NCBI GenBank assembly: GCA_017512555.1
Contig: JAFWFE010000098.1
Coordinates: 1 to 48,056, forward strand
From: Solobacterium sp.
GTDB taxonomy: Bacteria > Bacillota_I > Bacilli_A > Erysipelotrichales > Erysipelotrichaceae
Length of the DNA: 48,056 nucleotides
Direction: 5' to 3'
Part shown: in pieces, positions 1-9,392 of the stretch
How positions within the stretch are numbered: the first letter of the stretch is position 1
Layout: each line of letters opens with the position of its first letter
Position numbers and translations under genes: made by a program
Notes under the pieces: model-generated
What the model was told of the DNA's origin: nothing
The model's input: only the letters and a program-made list of their open reading frames with translations
Database searches by the model: none

Positions 1-140
1 AATTTGAGGGATTGAGAGTGCGCTCTGTCGGTTGTACAGATGAGTATCTGACCCATCTGTACGGGAATTATATGGAACTTCCCCCGGAAGAAGAAAGAAT
101 ACCCAAGCACGAAGCGGAATACTTCGGCGATTTATTATAA
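1..140 (+). CDS. LicD family phosphotransferase, C-terminal end (partial)
   Basis: Only the last 45 codons are present; the frame enters from the left edge with full codons from base 3 and stops at TAA 138-140. The tail reads DEYLTHLYGNYM, then LPPEEER and a histidine. This matches the usual end of LicD proteins (DEYL-x3-YG-x-YM-x2-PP-x-E). LicD enzymes are cytoplasmic transferases that move phosphocholine, or related phospho-substituents, from a CDP-activated donor to glycans. A LicC-type cytidylyltransferase begins at the right end of the window and a phosphonate pathway lies inside it, so the donor could be CDP-choline or a CMP-phosphonate (inference). The catalytic part lies outside the window. 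Confidence 0.72.
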   Translation, partial: FEGLRVRSVGCTDEYLTHLYGNYMELPPEEERIPKHEAEYFGDLL

Positions 141-155
141 TAAAGGACATTGACC

Positions 156-962
156 ATGGATAAAGTCGTATTACTTGTGAATAGTTGTGATGCGTATGAG
201 GATTGCTGGATCCCGTTTTTTACGCTGCTGAAAAAGTACTGGAATCCTCAAATACCCGTTTATCTGAATACAGAGACGAAGTCCTGGTCGTTTGAAGGAC
301 TGGATATCCGCACACTGCAGCTTTATCACAGGGAAGATAAACCGGAATGGTCAGAACGGCTGATCCGTACATTACAGAATATCGACGCGGAATACGTGAT
401 CTTCATGCTGGATGACTTCTTTCTGGAAGAACCGGTCAATACCGAAGTGATCGATCAATGTATCGCGTGGATGGATGAGAATCCGGCAATTACCACGTTT
501 AACTTCATGCCCATAGGGCACGGAAAGAACCTGGCATGTCCATATCCCGGCTTTATGCGGAGACCGCAGGACGGGGAATACCGCCTGAATTGTCAGGCCG
601 GTGTCTGGCGCCGTGAACATCTCCTGCACGATCTGCGTCCCCATGAAAGCGCCTGGTTGTTTGAAACTCTTGGCTCACGACGCAGCCGCCGGTACAAAGA
701 CCAGCTGTTCTATGCGGCAATCCCCGAGAACCATGTGATGGAATACAACTACGTGGAAGGTGCTGCCCTGCACAGAGGAAAGTGGAACAGACATACGAAA
801 GATATCGCTGCCAGAGAGAATCTCAGTATTGATTTTGATAAACGCGGAATCAACATGGATATCAGCGGCAGCACACAGAGTAAGTGGAAGTATATCCGTT
901 CCCGTCTGAAACCGAAACTGATCATGAAAGCACTGATCAACAGGTGGAAATCATACCGATGA
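156..962 (+). CDS. Putative GT-A type glycosyltransferase
   Basis: 268 residues. It opens with a hydrophobic strand (VVLLVNS) followed by a sequence typical of small GT-A glycosyltransferases. Residues 82-89 read IFMLDDFF, with Asp86-Asp87 in the place of the metal and nucleotide-sugar binding DxD motif. A TTG at 150 is in frame, but AAAGGA at 143-148 sits eight bases before ATG 156 and too close to TTG 150, so ATG 156 is chosen. No membrane segment is seen. It follows the LicD gene by 15 bases and overlaps the next glycosyltransferase start by ATGA, so it belongs to the same operon. The sugar and acceptor cannot be named, and no specific family was recognised. Confidence 0.6.
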   Translation: MDKVVLLVNSCDAYEDCWIPFFTLLKKYWNPQIPVYLNTETKSWSFEGLDIRTLQLYHREDKPEWSERLIRTLQNIDAEYVIFMLDDFFLEEPVNTEVIDQCIAWMDENPAITTFNFMPIGHGKNLACPYPGFMRRPQDGEYRLNCQAGVWRREHLLHDLRPHESAWLFETLGSRRSRRYKDQLFYAAIPENHVMEYNYVEGAALHRGKWNRHTKDIAARENLSIDFDKRGINMDISGSTQSKWKYIRSRLKPKLIMKALINRWKSYR

Positions 963-2191
963 AAAAAGAAAAGATCGTTATCGTTACCACCGGGGCATTT
1001 CCCGTACCTGCTGTAAAAGGCGGCGGCGCGGAGACCCTGGTAGAGATCCTTCTGAAACAACAGGAGGTTTTTCAGCATCTGGATCTGACATTATTAAGTA
1101 TCTATGACGAAGAGGCAGTTGAACGCTCCGCGCAGTATCCGCATACGAAGTTCTGCTTTATCCGTCCGCAGAGTCACTGGTATAAACTGGACGGGATGAT
1201 CCACCATGTGGCATATGATCTGCTGCACAGAGACAATCACCTGGCATTTAAATCCATCTTCCAGAGACTGGATTACATCCGTCTGGCCGCGAAATATATT
1301 CATGACAGAGACTTTGACAAGGTTGTCTTTGAGAACCAGATGGCTTTACTGTGGGCACTGCGCTATCCCGGAAATAAGGCGAAATTTATCGACAGGTACT
1401 ATCTTCATATCCACAATCATCCGGCAAGATATGCCGGTAATGAGAAGCTGGCGGCAGATGCCCGGAAGATCATCTGTGTCAGTGAGTTTATCGGAAAAGC
1501 ATTCGCGGAGAATATCGGCGTTCCTTTCGATGATCGTTTCGCGGTACTGAAAAATGTCGCGGATGAATCGCTGTTTGATTTGGCGAAAGTGACAGAAGAA
1601 GATCTGCAGGTCCTGCGTGAGAAGTACTCTCTCGGACAGGAAAGAGTGATCCTGTTCTGCGGTCGTCTGATCGAAGGGAAGGGAGTAAGAGAATTACTGC
1701 TTGCTTACGAAATGATGAACCGTCCTGACACAAAACTGGTGATCGTTGGCAGCTTCAACTACAATTCCACGGAAAAAAGTCCGTATGAAGACAAGCTGAT
1801 GGAGATCCTGGACAGGATTGGAAGAGACAAGGTGGTCTTCACCGGGTATATCCCGCATGAAGAACTCCCGAAATACTATGCCCTGGCAGATCTGGTGGTG
1901 CTTCCTTCCACGTGTGAAGAAGCTGCCGGTCTGACGGTCATTGAAGCGATGATGATGCAGAGACCCGTCATTACCACAACCATGGGAGGAATTCCCGAGT
2001 ATACCAATCCGGAATGCGCTGTATTGCTGGAAAACAACGAATCTCTGCCAAGGCATATCAGAAACGCAATGGAGGATCTTCTGGATTCTCCGGAAAAGTG
2101 TCAGGCAATGACAAACGCGCAGAAAGAATATACGAAGATATTCTCACTGGCTGAATACTATCACCGGTTTGTGAGAATCCTGGAGGATTGA
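959..2191 (+). CDS. Glycosyltransferase family 4 protein
   Basis: 410 residues, the usual size for a GT4 retaining glycosyltransferase (GT-B fold). The N-terminal domain has a glycine-rich loop (KGGGAETL) near residue 22. The C-terminal domain has the GRL-x3-KG strand typical of the donor site, and an EX7E motif at Glu321 and Glu329 inside a GLTVIEAM segment. An in-frame ATG exists at 884, but it lies deep in the previous gene. ATG 959 overlaps the upstream stop (ATGA), is preceded by AGGTGG, and gives the family's normal N-terminus. It would act at the inner face of the membrane on a lipid-linked glycan. Donor and acceptor are unknown. Confidence 0.9.
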   Translation: MKKEKIVIVTTGAFPVPAVKGGGAETLVEILLKQQEVFQHLDLTLLSIYDEEAVERSAQYPHTKFCFIRPQSHWYKLDGMIHHVAYDLLHRDNHLAFKSIFQRLDYIRLAAKYIHDRDFDKVVFENQMALLWALRYPGNKAKFIDRYYLHIHNHPARYAGNEKLAADARKIICVSEFIGKAFAENIGVPFDDRFAVLKNVADESLFDLAKVTEEDLQVLREKYSLGQERVILFCGRLIEGKGVRELLLAYEMMNRPDTKLVIVGSFNYNSTEKSPYEDKLMEILDRIGRDKVVFTGYIPHEELPKYYALADLVVLPSTCEEAAGLTVIEAMMMQRPVITTTMGGIPEYTNPECAVLLENNESLPRHIRNAMEDLLDSPEKCQAMTNAQKEYTKIFSLAEYYHRFVRILED

Positions 2192-2194
2192 CAT

Positions 2195-3160
2195 ATGGGA
2201 GTCAGTATTGTTGTTCCGGCATATAATGCGGAAACGTACCTGAAGGAATGTCTGGATTCTGTCCTGAATCAGACGTTTTCAGACTGGGAACTGATTCTTG
2301 TGGATGACGGTTCAAAGGATCATACCGGTGAGATTTTTGACGAATATGCGCTGAAAGATTCACGGATCCGGGTGATTCACCAGGTAAACAAAGGTCTGGT
2401 GCGGGCAACGGAGACGGGGGTAAACGAGGCAAAACAGGAATACCTGATGTTCCTGGATGCCGATGACTGGTATGAAAAAGACATGGTGGAACGCATGTTC
2501 TCGGTAATTAACGAACAACAGGCAGATTGTGTCAATGGAACGTATAAAAAATATACTTCCGACGGGAAGTATACAGAACCTGTACCGCTTCAGTTCCATG
2601 TCTATGAAGGGCAGGAAGTAGAAGAACAGATCCTGAAGCCGTTCTATGAAGTCAACGCGAATATCTACCGGCACTGGTCCGCGCCCCGCTGGGATAAGAT
2701 CTACCGTACAGAGATCGTGAAAATGGTTTGCTCAGAACGCAACCGTGATCTGGTATACGGGGAAGATCTTGATTTCTGCCTGCGTAATCTGGCACATTGT
2801 CAGAAGGTGGTCACCACCGAGCAGAGAGGATACTGTTACCGGGTCCTGGATTCCTCCATGGCGCACGGATACAGCGAGAAAATGCTGAAGACCTACGAAA
2901 AGATGCTGCAGGCGATCCGTGACCTTGCGCAGGAACAGAAGCGTCCCTATGCGGCAAGAGGGAAGTTTGAAGATCTCGGCTATGTGAATATGCTGTATGA
3001 ACTGGATAAGGAAAACCTGACTCGTGAAGAAAAAGCCGAGATCCGGAAGATGCTGATGAACAAGCTGAATGACAAGAATATCCGGTTAAAACTATGGATA
3101 AAAAAAGATTTTCCGGGGAAAACCATACTCCAGAAAATCTATCGTAAGATACGTGGTTAA
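2195..3160 (+). CDS. Glycosyltransferase family 2 protein
   Basis: 321 residues. The GT2 signature is complete: [11 protein letters not shown] at the start, VDDGSKD around Asp37-Asp38, and LDADDW with the DxD at Asp88-Asp90. The rest is an acceptor region ending in a basic tail (KKDFPGK, RKIRG), which could rest on the membrane. TGGAGG lies just before ATG 2195, three bases after the previous stop. The stop TAA (3158-3160) overlaps by three bases, in a TTAA, the stop of the convergent dehydrogenase gene. It is the last gene of the left operon; a terminator hairpin follows directly inside the neighbour. The sugar is unknown. Confidence 0.92.
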   Translation: MGVSIVVPAYNAETYLKECLDSVLNQTFSDWELILVDDGSKDHTGEIFDEYALKDSRIRVIHQVNKGLVRATETGVNEAKQEYLMFLDADDWYEKDMVERMFSVINEQQADCVNGTYKKYTSDGKYTEPVPLQFHVYEGQEVEEQILKPFYEVNANIYRHWSAPRWDKIYRTEIVKMVCSERNRDLVYGEDLDFCLRNLAHCQKVVTTEQRGYCYRVLDSSMAHGYSEKMLKTYEKMLQAIRDLAQEQKRPYAARGKFEDLGYVNMLYELDKENLTREEKAEIRKMLMNKLNDKNIRLKLWIKKDFPGKTILQKIYRKIRG

Positions 3161-4323
3161 TTATCTCCGAAGAGGTCTCTTGTGTAGACCTTTTCTTTTA
3201 CATCCTCCAGTTCCTTGTACATGCGGTTACAGATGATCACATCACACATGTTCTTGAACTCATCAAGATCGGTAATGACCTTGGAACGGAAGAATTCTTC
3301 CTCTTTCAGTGCCGGTTCATAGACGACAACAGGAATACCCTTAGCCTTGACTCTCTTCATTACTCCCTGAATGGAAGAAGAGCGGAAGTTATCGGAATTC
3401 GCTTTCATAACCAGACGATATACACCGACAACTTTGGGATTCTGTTTGATGATCATATCTGCGATATGATCTTTTCTGGTACGGTTGGAATCTACGATTG
3501 CCTTGATCAGTGTCTCCGGTACATCCTTGTAGTTGGCCAGCAGCTGCTTGGTATCTTTCGGCAGACAGTAACCGCCGTAGCCAAAGGAAGGATTGTTGTA
3601 GTGATTGCCGATTCTCGGGTCAAGACATACACCGTCGATGATCTCACGGGTATTCAGTCCGCGGATCTCCGCATAGGTATCCAGTTCGTTGAAATACGCG
3701 ACACGCAGCGCCAGATATGTATTCGCAAATAATTTGATCGCTTCTGCTTCGGTAGAACCGGTAAGCAGTACAGGTACATCTTCTTTCAAGGATCCTTCTT
3801 TTAACAATCCCGCAAAGGTTTCTGCATCTCTGGTATTATCTCCGACAATAATACGGGAAGGGTAAAGGTTGTCATACAGGGCTTTTCCTTCTCTCAGGAA
3901 TTCCGGACTGAAGATGATCTTACCGGTATGATATCTTTCACGCATGGACTTGGTGAAACCGACAGGAATCGTGGATTTGATGATCGTCACAGCTTCCGGA
4001 GCGTATTTCAGTACCAGTTCGATGACATTTTCCACACTGCTTGTGTCAAAATAATTCATGTCCGAATCATAGTTTGTCGGCGTGGCTACGATTACATAAT
4101 CCGCGCCTGTAAAAGCTTTTTCCGGATCATCACATACATTGAGATCAAGATCTTTCTCACGGAGATATTCTTCGATTTCCTTGTCTACGATTGGAGAAAT
4201 CCGGTTCTGAATCATATTCAGACGTTCTTTACTAATATCATATGCGGTCACATGATGTCTCTGTGACAGCAGAATCGCATTGGAGAGACCAACGTAACCA
4301 ACACCTGCAACTGTAATATTCAT
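3157..4323 (-). CDS. ugd: UDP-glucose 6-dehydrogenase
   Basis: 388 residues, standard length. This NAD-dependent cytoplasmic enzyme oxidises UDP-glucose twice to UDP-glucuronate. The N-terminal Rossmann motif is GVGYVG (residues 7-12). The catalytic cysteine is Cys253 in GGYCLPKD. The central dimer segment and C-terminal UDP-binding domain follow in normal order. A UDP-ManNAc dehydrogenase is less likely, because the sequence resembles the short Ugd form of Gram-positive capsule loci. ATG at 4323 is chosen over an in-frame GTG at 4332, since GAGGTGA (4335-4329) is the ribosome site and overlaps the GTG. It is transcribed away from the 4411 operon from its own promoter and is one of only two minus-strand genes here. 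Confidence 0.93.
   Translation of the reverse strand: MNITVAGVGYVGLSNAILLSQRHHVTAYDISKERLNMIQNRISPIVDKEIEEYLREKDLDLNVCDDPEKAFTGADYVIVATPTNYDSDMNYFDTSSVENVIELVLKYAPEAVTIIKSTIPVGFTKSMRERYHTGKIIFSPEFLREGKALYDNLYPSRIIVGDNTRDAETFAGLLKEGSLKEDVPVLLTGSTEAEAIKLFANTYLALRVAYFNELDTYAEIRGLNTREIIDGVCLDPRIGNHYNNPSFGYGGYCLPKDTKQLLANYKDVPETLIKAIVDSNRTRKDHIADMIIKQNPKVVGVYRLVMKANSDNFRSSSIQGVMKRVKAKGIPVVVYEPALKEEEFFRSKVITDLDEFKNMCDVIICNRMYKELEDVKEKVYTRDLFGDN
3170..3199 (+). terminator. Rho-independent terminator for the left operon, inside the ugd 3' end
   Basis: AAGAGGTCT (3170-3178) can pair with AGACCTTTT (3186-3194) across a seven-base loop, with one G-T pair, followed by CTTTT. It starts ten bases after the stop of the glycosyltransferase at 2195-3160 and codes on the other strand for the last residues of the dehydrogenase. 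No matching terminator for the minus-strand gene is seen. Confidence 0.6.
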
Positions 4324-4343
4324 AACTATCACCTCGCCACTTT

Positions 4344-4349
4344 ATTATA
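4344..4349 (-). promoter_or_regulatory. -10 element for ugd
   Basis: On the minus strand TATAAT occupies 4349-4344, about 20 bases before the ATG at 4323. A start near 4337 leaves a 14-base leader that contains little more than the GAGGTGA ribosome site. No good -35 was found at the usual distance. Confidence 0.5.
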
Positions 4350-4385
4350 CTGAATTGTAAAGTAATATCCACCTAAAACGTTATG

Positions 4386-4394
4386 TGATAGAAT
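4386..4394 (+). promoter_or_regulatory. Extended -10 promoter for the 4411 operon
   Basis: TGATAGAAT (TGn plus TAGAAT). The predicted start near 4401 gives a leader of about ten bases before ATG 4411, with no convincing ribosome site. The same nine bases recur at 28810-28818 before another sugar-nucleotide gene. Confidence 0.5.
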
Positions 4395-4410
4395 AATATA
4401 GGTTTAATCT

Positions 4411-6267
4411 ATGAACAGAGTGACACGTTTTGCCCGCAAGTATAGAGAATTCAGCATTTTCCTGCTGGACGCATTTTGTATTCTCTTTGCGTATCTTCTG
4501 GGTTTCCTGTTCCGTTTTATCGATAATCCTCTGAATCTTGAATACTATTCACATCACTTTGAAAAGACGATCGTCACTATGCCTTTCGTCTTGATCCTGT
4601 ACTACGTATTTGCGCGTATCTTCAAGATCAACCAGGCACTTTGGAAATATACAAGTATCTACGAGATCGGAAGAATCGGATTTGTGGCAGTATTGTCAAA
4701 CCTGGTCTGGTTCCTGATCGTTGACTATCTTCCTGTACGTCCGTATATCCGCTCCGTGCCGATTCTGGCCACGATCTTCCAGTTGCTTCTCATGCTGGGC
4801 ATACGTTTCCTGTACAGGTTTTTCCGGGCTAAGGAGATCCAGAACAGCAAGCACCGTAATGCCCTGATCATCGGTGCCGGTTCAGCCGGAGCACTGCTTT
4901 ACAACGATATCATGACCAACGATCACCTGGACGCGAACGTGCTGGGCTTTATTGATGATAATAAGAACCTGAAAGGCATGCGTATCCAGGGAGTGGAAGT
5001 TCTTGGCACGGTGGATGATATCCCCGAGATCATCAAAGACAAGCAGATCGATATCGTCTATATTGCGATTCCCAGTGCCTCCAAACAGAGGATTGCCGAG
5101 ATCATCGATGCCTGCAGCGCTTTATCCTTGCGTACACAGATCATGGATTACCGGGTCAAGGAGAATCTCGAAGAAATCTCTTCTCTGCGTGAAGTGTCCG
5201 TAGAGGACCTGCTGGGAAGGGATGAAGTTAAACTGGACGCATCTTCGATTTCCGATTACCTCCATGGCAAGACCGTGCTCGTGACCGGAGGCGGAGGAAG
5301 TATAGGTTCTGAACTCTGCCGTCAGATCCTCAAGTATACCCCGGAACACCTGATCGTTCTGGATATCTATGAGAATAATATGTACGATCTTCAGCAGGAA
5401 CTTTTGATTCGCAACCGCAGAACCCATGTCTATGACGGAATAAAACTGGACTTCCTGATTGGATCCGTACGTGACAAGAAAAGATTGACAGAAATCTTTG
5501 ATGAATATCCCGTCAACGTTGTATTCCACGCGGCAGCCCACAAACATGTGCCTCTGGTGGAAGATTCCCCCAAAGAAGCCATCAAGAACAATGTCTTCGG
5601 TACTTTGAATACCCTGCAGACCGCGATTGCCCACAATGTACAGAAGTTTATCCTGATCTCTACAGACAAAGCCGTTAACCCGACCAATGCCATGGGTGCC
5701 ACAAAGCGCCTTACCGAACTGGTCGTGCAGGCGTATAAGAATAACGGAATAACCAAGGTCGGAGCTGTGCGTTTTGGTAATGTGCTCGGGTCCAACGGTT
5801 CTGTTATCCCGCTGTTCAGGGAAGAGATCCTCGCCGGAGGACCGGTTACCGTAACCGACCCGGAGATAGAACGCTATTTCATGACGATTCCGGAAGCGGC
5901 CAGTCTGGTATTGCAGGCAGGAGCGTATGCGGAAAACGGAGATATCTTCGTCCTGGATATGGGAACCAGAGTAAAGATCCTGAAACTGGCGGAGAATATG
6001 ATCACACTCTCCGGGTATAAACCATATGAAGATATAGATATTGAGTTTATCGGACTACGCCCCGGTGAGAAGATGTACGAAGAAATCAGTCTTGGCAACG
6101 AAAAGAGATATAAGACTGCGAATGACCGGGTATTTGTGAATGAACCGATGCAAATCGACAGTACGGTTCTGGCGGAAGAGTTATCCTCTCTGCAGAAACA
6201 TCTGGACAGTGAAAGCGATGAATCGATTCGTGCGGAGTTATTCCGCCTGATCGAAAAATACAAGTAA
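4411..6267 (+). CDS. PglF-like UDP-N-acetylglucosamine 4,6-dehydratase (membrane-bound)
   Basis: 618 residues, typical of the long PglF/CapD/WbpM class. The N-terminal part holds four membrane helices (first at about residues 15-36), then a Rossmann-like domain starting near residue 145 (ALIIGAGSAGA). The catalytic short-chain dehydrogenase domain has TGGGGSIG at 292-299, STDKA with Asp419-Lys420, and MGATKR. The family converts UDP-GlcNAc to the 4-keto-6-deoxy sugar. The following aminotransferase and phosphoglycosyl transferase complete a bacillosamine-like route, so this gene probably makes the 4-keto substrate for them. No PglD-type acetyltransferase gene is in the window. It is first in a five-gene operon with its own promoter and a very short leader. 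Confidence 0.9.
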   Translation: MNRVTRFARKYREFSIFLLDAFCILFAYLLGFLFRFIDNPLNLEYYSHHFEKTIVTMPFVLILYYVFARIFKINQALWKYTSIYEIGRIGFVAVLSNLVWFLIVDYLPVRPYIRSVPILATIFQLLLMLGIRFLYRFFRAKEIQNSKHRNALIIGAGSAGALLYNDIMTNDHLDANVLGFIDDNKNLKGMRIQGVEVLGTVDDIPEIIKDKQIDIVYIAIPSASKQRIAEIIDACSALSLRTQIMDYRVKENLEEISSLREVSVEDLLGRDEVKLDASSISDYLHGKTVLVTGGGGSIGSELCRQILKYTPEHLIVLDIYENNMYDLQQELLIRNRRTHVYDGIKLDFLIGSVRDKKRLTEIFDEYPVNVVFHAAAHKHVPLVEDSPKEAIKNNVFGTLNTLQTAIAHNVQKFILISTDKAVNPTNAMGATKRLTELVVQAYKNNGITKVGAVRFGNVLGSNGSVIPLFREEILAGGPVTVTDPEIERYFMTIPEAASLVLQAGAYAENGDIFVLDMGTRVKILKLAENMITLSGYKPYEDIDIEFIGLRPGEKMYEEISLGNEKRYKTANDRVFVNEPMQIDSTVLAEELSSLQKHLDSESDESIRAELFRLIEKYK

Positions 6268-6279
6268 GGGGGAGACAAT

Positions 6280-7563
6280 ATGAATATCAAACCTTTTGAA
6301 AAGAAACTCTGGCTTTCTTCACCAACCATGCACGGAGAAGAAGCACAATATATGATGGAAGCGTATGAAACCAACTGGATGAGTACGGTCGGCAAGAACA
6401 TCGATGTGATTGAAGAAGAGATGGCTTCCTATATCGGGATGAAGTATGCGGTGGCGTTAAGCTGCGGTACAGCCTCCCTGCACCTGGCGACCAAGCTTGC
6501 CGGGGAGAAACTATACGGCATGGCCAGACCCAACCAGGGCACACTGCAGGGAAAACACGTATTTGCCAGTGATGTGACCTTTGACGCTTCTGTGAATCCG
6601 GTGGCGTATGAAGACGGAGAAGCGGTTTTCATCGATACGGAATATGACAGCTGGAATATGTCTCCGGAAGCTCTGGAGAAGGCATTTGAGATCTATCCCG
6701 ACACAAAACTGGTGCTGGTGGCACATCTCTACGGTACACCCGCAAAGATGCAGGAGATCCGTGAAATCTGCGCAAAACACGGTGCCCTGATCATTGAAGA
6801 CGCGGCTGAGAGCTTAGGCGCAAAATACCTGTTGAACGGCAAATGGCAGGAAACCGGATCCCTGGGCGATTATAACTGTATCTCCTTTAACGGAAACAAG
6901 ATCATCACGGGATCTACCGGAGGGATGTTCCTGACGGATTCCAAAGAAGACGCGGAAAAGGTAAGAAAGTGGAGTACCCAGTCCCGCGAAGACGCGCCGT
7001 GGTACCAGCATGAAGAAATCGGATATAACTACCGGATGTCCAATGTGATTGCCGGTGTTGTACGCGGACAGATACCGCATCTGAAGGAACACCTTGACCA
7101 GAAGAAAGCCATCTATGAACGTTATAAAGAAGGTCTGAAGGATCTGCCGGTGAAGATGAATCCCTACGATCCGGAAAGAACAATTCCGAACTTCTGGCTC
7201 AGCTGTCTTCTGATCGATGAAGACGCAATGTGCAGACAGGTCAGAGACGACCACAAGGCACTGTATGTTCATGAACCCGGAAAATCCTGCCCGACAGAGA
7301 TCCTGGAAACCCTGGCGAAATACAATGCCGAGGGAAGGCCAATCTGGAAGCCCATGCATGCGCAGCCAATCTACGTGAATCACGCGTTTATTACCGCGGA
7401 AGGAAACGGCAGAGGCTTAAGCAATGCCTACATTGATACTGGTAAGTCTGTGGATGTGGGAACAGATCTCTTCAACCGCGGTCTATGTCTGCCCAGTGAC
7501 AACAAGATGACACCGGAAGAACAGGATATCGTCATCGAAATCATCAAGAACTGCTTTATCTAG
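6280..7563 (+). CDS. DegT/DnrJ/EryC1 aminotransferase, PglE-like
   Basis: 427 residues, about 40 longer than usual; the extra length lies near the C-terminus (residues 330-385). It is a PLP-dependent aminotransferase of the sugar type. The PLP aspartate is in IIEDAAES, and the Schiff-base lysine is Lys207 in SFNGNKI. In this family the 4-keto group of a UDP-4-keto-6-deoxy sugar is aminated using glutamate. Placement 12 bases after the PglF-like dehydratase and before a PglC-like transferase supports a role in making UDP-4-amino-4,6-dideoxy-N-acetylhexosamine (inference). AAGGGGGAG precedes ATG 6280. Confidence 0.88.
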   Translation: MNIKPFEKKLWLSSPTMHGEEAQYMMEAYETNWMSTVGKNIDVIEEEMASYIGMKYAVALSCGTASLHLATKLAGEKLYGMARPNQGTLQGKHVFASDVTFDASVNPVAYEDGEAVFIDTEYDSWNMSPEALEKAFEIYPDTKLVLVAHLYGTPAKMQEIREICAKHGALIIEDAAESLGAKYLLNGKWQETGSLGDYNCISFNGNKIITGSTGGMFLTDSKEDAEKVRKWSTQSREDAPWYQHEEIGYNYRMSNVIAGVVRGQIPHLKEHLDQKKAIYERYKEGLKDLPVKMNPYDPERTIPNFWLSCLLIDEDAMCRQVRDDHKALYVHEPGKSCPTEILETLAKYNAEGRPIWKPMHAQPIYVNHAFITAEGNGRGLSNAYIDTGKSVDVGTDLFNRGLCLPSDNKMTPEEQDIVIEIIKNCFI

Positions 7564-7581
7564 GAAAGGAATACGAGAGAA

Positions 7582-8280
7582 ATGACAGGAATATACCGCC
7601 GATATGTGAAACGATTGCTGGATATCATCATTTCACTTGCCGTAATCACCGGTCTATCTCCCGTGTATATCATTACAGCGTTGTTAGTGAAGAAGAAACT
7701 GGGTTCCCCGGTTCTTTTCTCGCAGTTACGTCCCGGCTATCAGGAAAAGATCTTCCGGATGTATAAATTCCGCTCCATGACGGATGAGAAGGATGAAAAC
7801 GGCAATCTTCTGCCGGATGAGATCCGCTTAACTCACTTCGGTGCAAAGCTGAGAGAGACTTCCCTGGATGAACTGCCGGAGATGTTCAATATTCTGAAAG
7901 GGGATATGTCAGTTGTCGGACCGAGACCACAGCTGGTGCGAGATATCGTCTTCATGAGCGATGAACGGAGAAAGCGCGCAGATACCAGACCCGGACTTAC
8001 CGGACTGGCGCAGATCCGCGGTCGGAATGCCATCAGTTGGGAAGAAAAACTCGCGTACGATCTGGAATACCTGGAGAATGAATCATTCCTTAACGATCTG
8101 AAAATCTTCTTCGGGACATTCGCCGCCGTCTTCCGCCATGACGATATCAACATGGAAGGGGAAGCGACAGCCCTGGATATGGGAGATTATCTTCTGCGTA
8201 AGGGAGAAATCACGAAGGAAGAATACGATCAGAAACAGGCAGAAGCCAGAAAACTGCTGGATGAATACTGTAAAGATTGA
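7582..8280 (+). CDS. PglC-like initiating phosphoglycosyl transferase
   Basis: 232 residues, the monotopic phosphoglycosyl transferase size. One N-terminal re-entrant membrane helix (IIISLAVITGLSPVYII) is followed by the family core: KFRSMT, then the Asp-Glu catalytic pair in SLDELPE, VVGPRP and RPGLTGLAQI. It transfers sugar-1-phosphate from a UDP-sugar to undecaprenyl phosphate at the inner membrane face and so starts the repeat unit. The upstream PglF/PglE-like genes suggest that the first sugar is the 4-amino (or acetylated) trideoxy sugar (inference). A charged tail of about 40 residues follows the core. AGGAAAGG precedes ATG 7582. Confidence 0.93.
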   Translation: MTGIYRRYVKRLLDIIISLAVITGLSPVYIITALLVKKKLGSPVLFSQLRPGYQEKIFRMYKFRSMTDEKDENGNLLPDEIRLTHFGAKLRETSLDELPEMFNILKGDMSVVGPRPQLVRDIVFMSDERRKRADTRPGLTGLAQIRGRNAISWEEKLAYDLEYLENESFLNDLKIFFGTFAAVFRHDDINMEGEATALDMGDYLLRKGEITKEEYDQKQAEARKLLDEYCKD

Positions 8281-8330
8281 CTTTATCTTTACTCATTCGT
8301 TACTATTGTTAAATCAGGAGAAAGAAGACT

Positions 8331-9389
8331 ATGTATTATTGTGCATGCGGATATTGCGGAACCGGTTCAAGCGCGGTTTATCATCTGTTAAGTGAATATG
8401 AAGGCATCGCTACGGGAAACCTCGGAGAATATGAACATGTGCTGATGTATACCCCGCATGGAATCTTTGATCTGGAAGATACCCTGTACAGGAATAACAG
8501 CTGGCATAACTTTGACGCCGCAATCACTGAATTCCGCAGAGAAATGAAGAGACTGAACGACAATGACTTCAACTGGTTCGGAGGTTTTCAGAACCGTTAC
8601 GGAGACGAGTTCATGAAACTGACGGATGAATTTATCAACCAGTTGGTACAATTCAAGATCCCGGGATACTGGTCTTATGACCTGAAGGGATGGAAGTTTG
8701 ATCCTGTACAGTTTGGCAAGGATACGGTACGGAAGATCCAGGGATACGAGAGACCGAAACCGGGAATCGTATTAGACCGTACGCATGACGATGAGATCCT
8801 GTTCTCATTCGTGGATGAGAAGACCTTCTACGAAGCAGCCGGTAATTATGTGCGCCACTATCTGGAGATGATCTACGGCAAGGAAGAGAATGTCGTACTG
8901 AACCAGTTCCTCGTACCGCATAGTCTATATCGTGTAGGAAATTACTTCGGGAAAGACCTGAAATCCATCATCGTGGATCGTGATCCCCGTGATCTCTTTA
9001 TCATCAACAAGTATGTATGGCCGACCAAGGGAATCCGTGCCAAGCAGCCGACAGATGTGGAAGCTTTCTGTAAGTTCTATGTCGGTATGCGTAAGAGCGT
9101 ACGTCCGTTTGATCCGGAACTGGTTGAGGAAATGCAGTTTGAAGATTTTGTCTACCGTTATGACGAAACCGTAAAGGCAGTAGAAGAATTCTTCGGCTTA
9201 GACCCGCAGAAGCACATTGCGCCGAAATCCCACCTGAATCCGGCCGTATCCATCAGTAATACGCAGAACTGGAAGATCAACGAAGAATGGCAGGCAGAAG
9301 CGGACTACATCGCTGAACAACTGCCGGAATACCTGTATGATTTCCCGTATGATTTCAAACCGAAATTAGAAGATACAGCATTTTTATAA
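8331..9389 (+). CDS. Sulfotransferase-like P-loop protein
   Basis: 352 residues. The N-terminus has a P-loop-like turn, CGYCGTGSSAV (residues 6-16), in the place of the 5'-phosphosulfate loop of PAPS-dependent sulfotransferases. The strand with Asp216, Arg217, Asp218, Pro219 and Arg220 (IIVDRDPRDLF) matches the 3'-phosphate loop. These enzymes move sulfate from PAPS to a hydroxyl or amine of a glycan. No membrane segment is present. AGGAG at 8316-8320 precedes ATG 8331. The gene lies between the initiating transferase and the flippase, so its substrate is probably the lipid-linked repeat unit before export (inference). No PAPS synthesis gene is in the window. The sequence is divergent, and another nucleotide-binding role is possible. 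Confidence 0.72.
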   Translation: MYYCACGYCGTGSSAVYHLLSEYEGIATGNLGEYEHVLMYTPHGIFDLEDTLYRNNSWHNFDAAITEFRREMKRLNDNDFNWFGGFQNRYGDEFMKLTDEFINQLVQFKIPGYWSYDLKGWKFDPVQFGKDTVRKIQGYERPKPGIVLDRTHDDEILFSFVDEKTFYEAAGNYVRHYLEMIYGKEENVVLNQFLVPHSLYRVGNYFGKDLKSIIVDRDPRDLFIINKYVWPTKGIRAKQPTDVEAFCKFYVGMRKSVRPFDPELVEEMQFEDFVYRYDETVKAVEEFFGLDPQKHIAPKSHLNPAVSISNTQNWKINEEWQAEADYIAEQLPEYLYDFPYDFKPKLEDTAFL

Positions 9390-9392
9390 GAT

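Noticed and set aside
884..958. Upstream in-frame start for the GT4 gene at 959
   Set aside because: It would overlap the previous gene by about 80 bases and add 25 residues unlike the family; ATG 959 has an ATGA overlap and a ribosome site.
8281..8330. Internal promoter before the sulfotransferase gene (TGTTAAATC)
   Set aside because: The hexamer matches the -10 consensus poorly, and there is no terminator before it.
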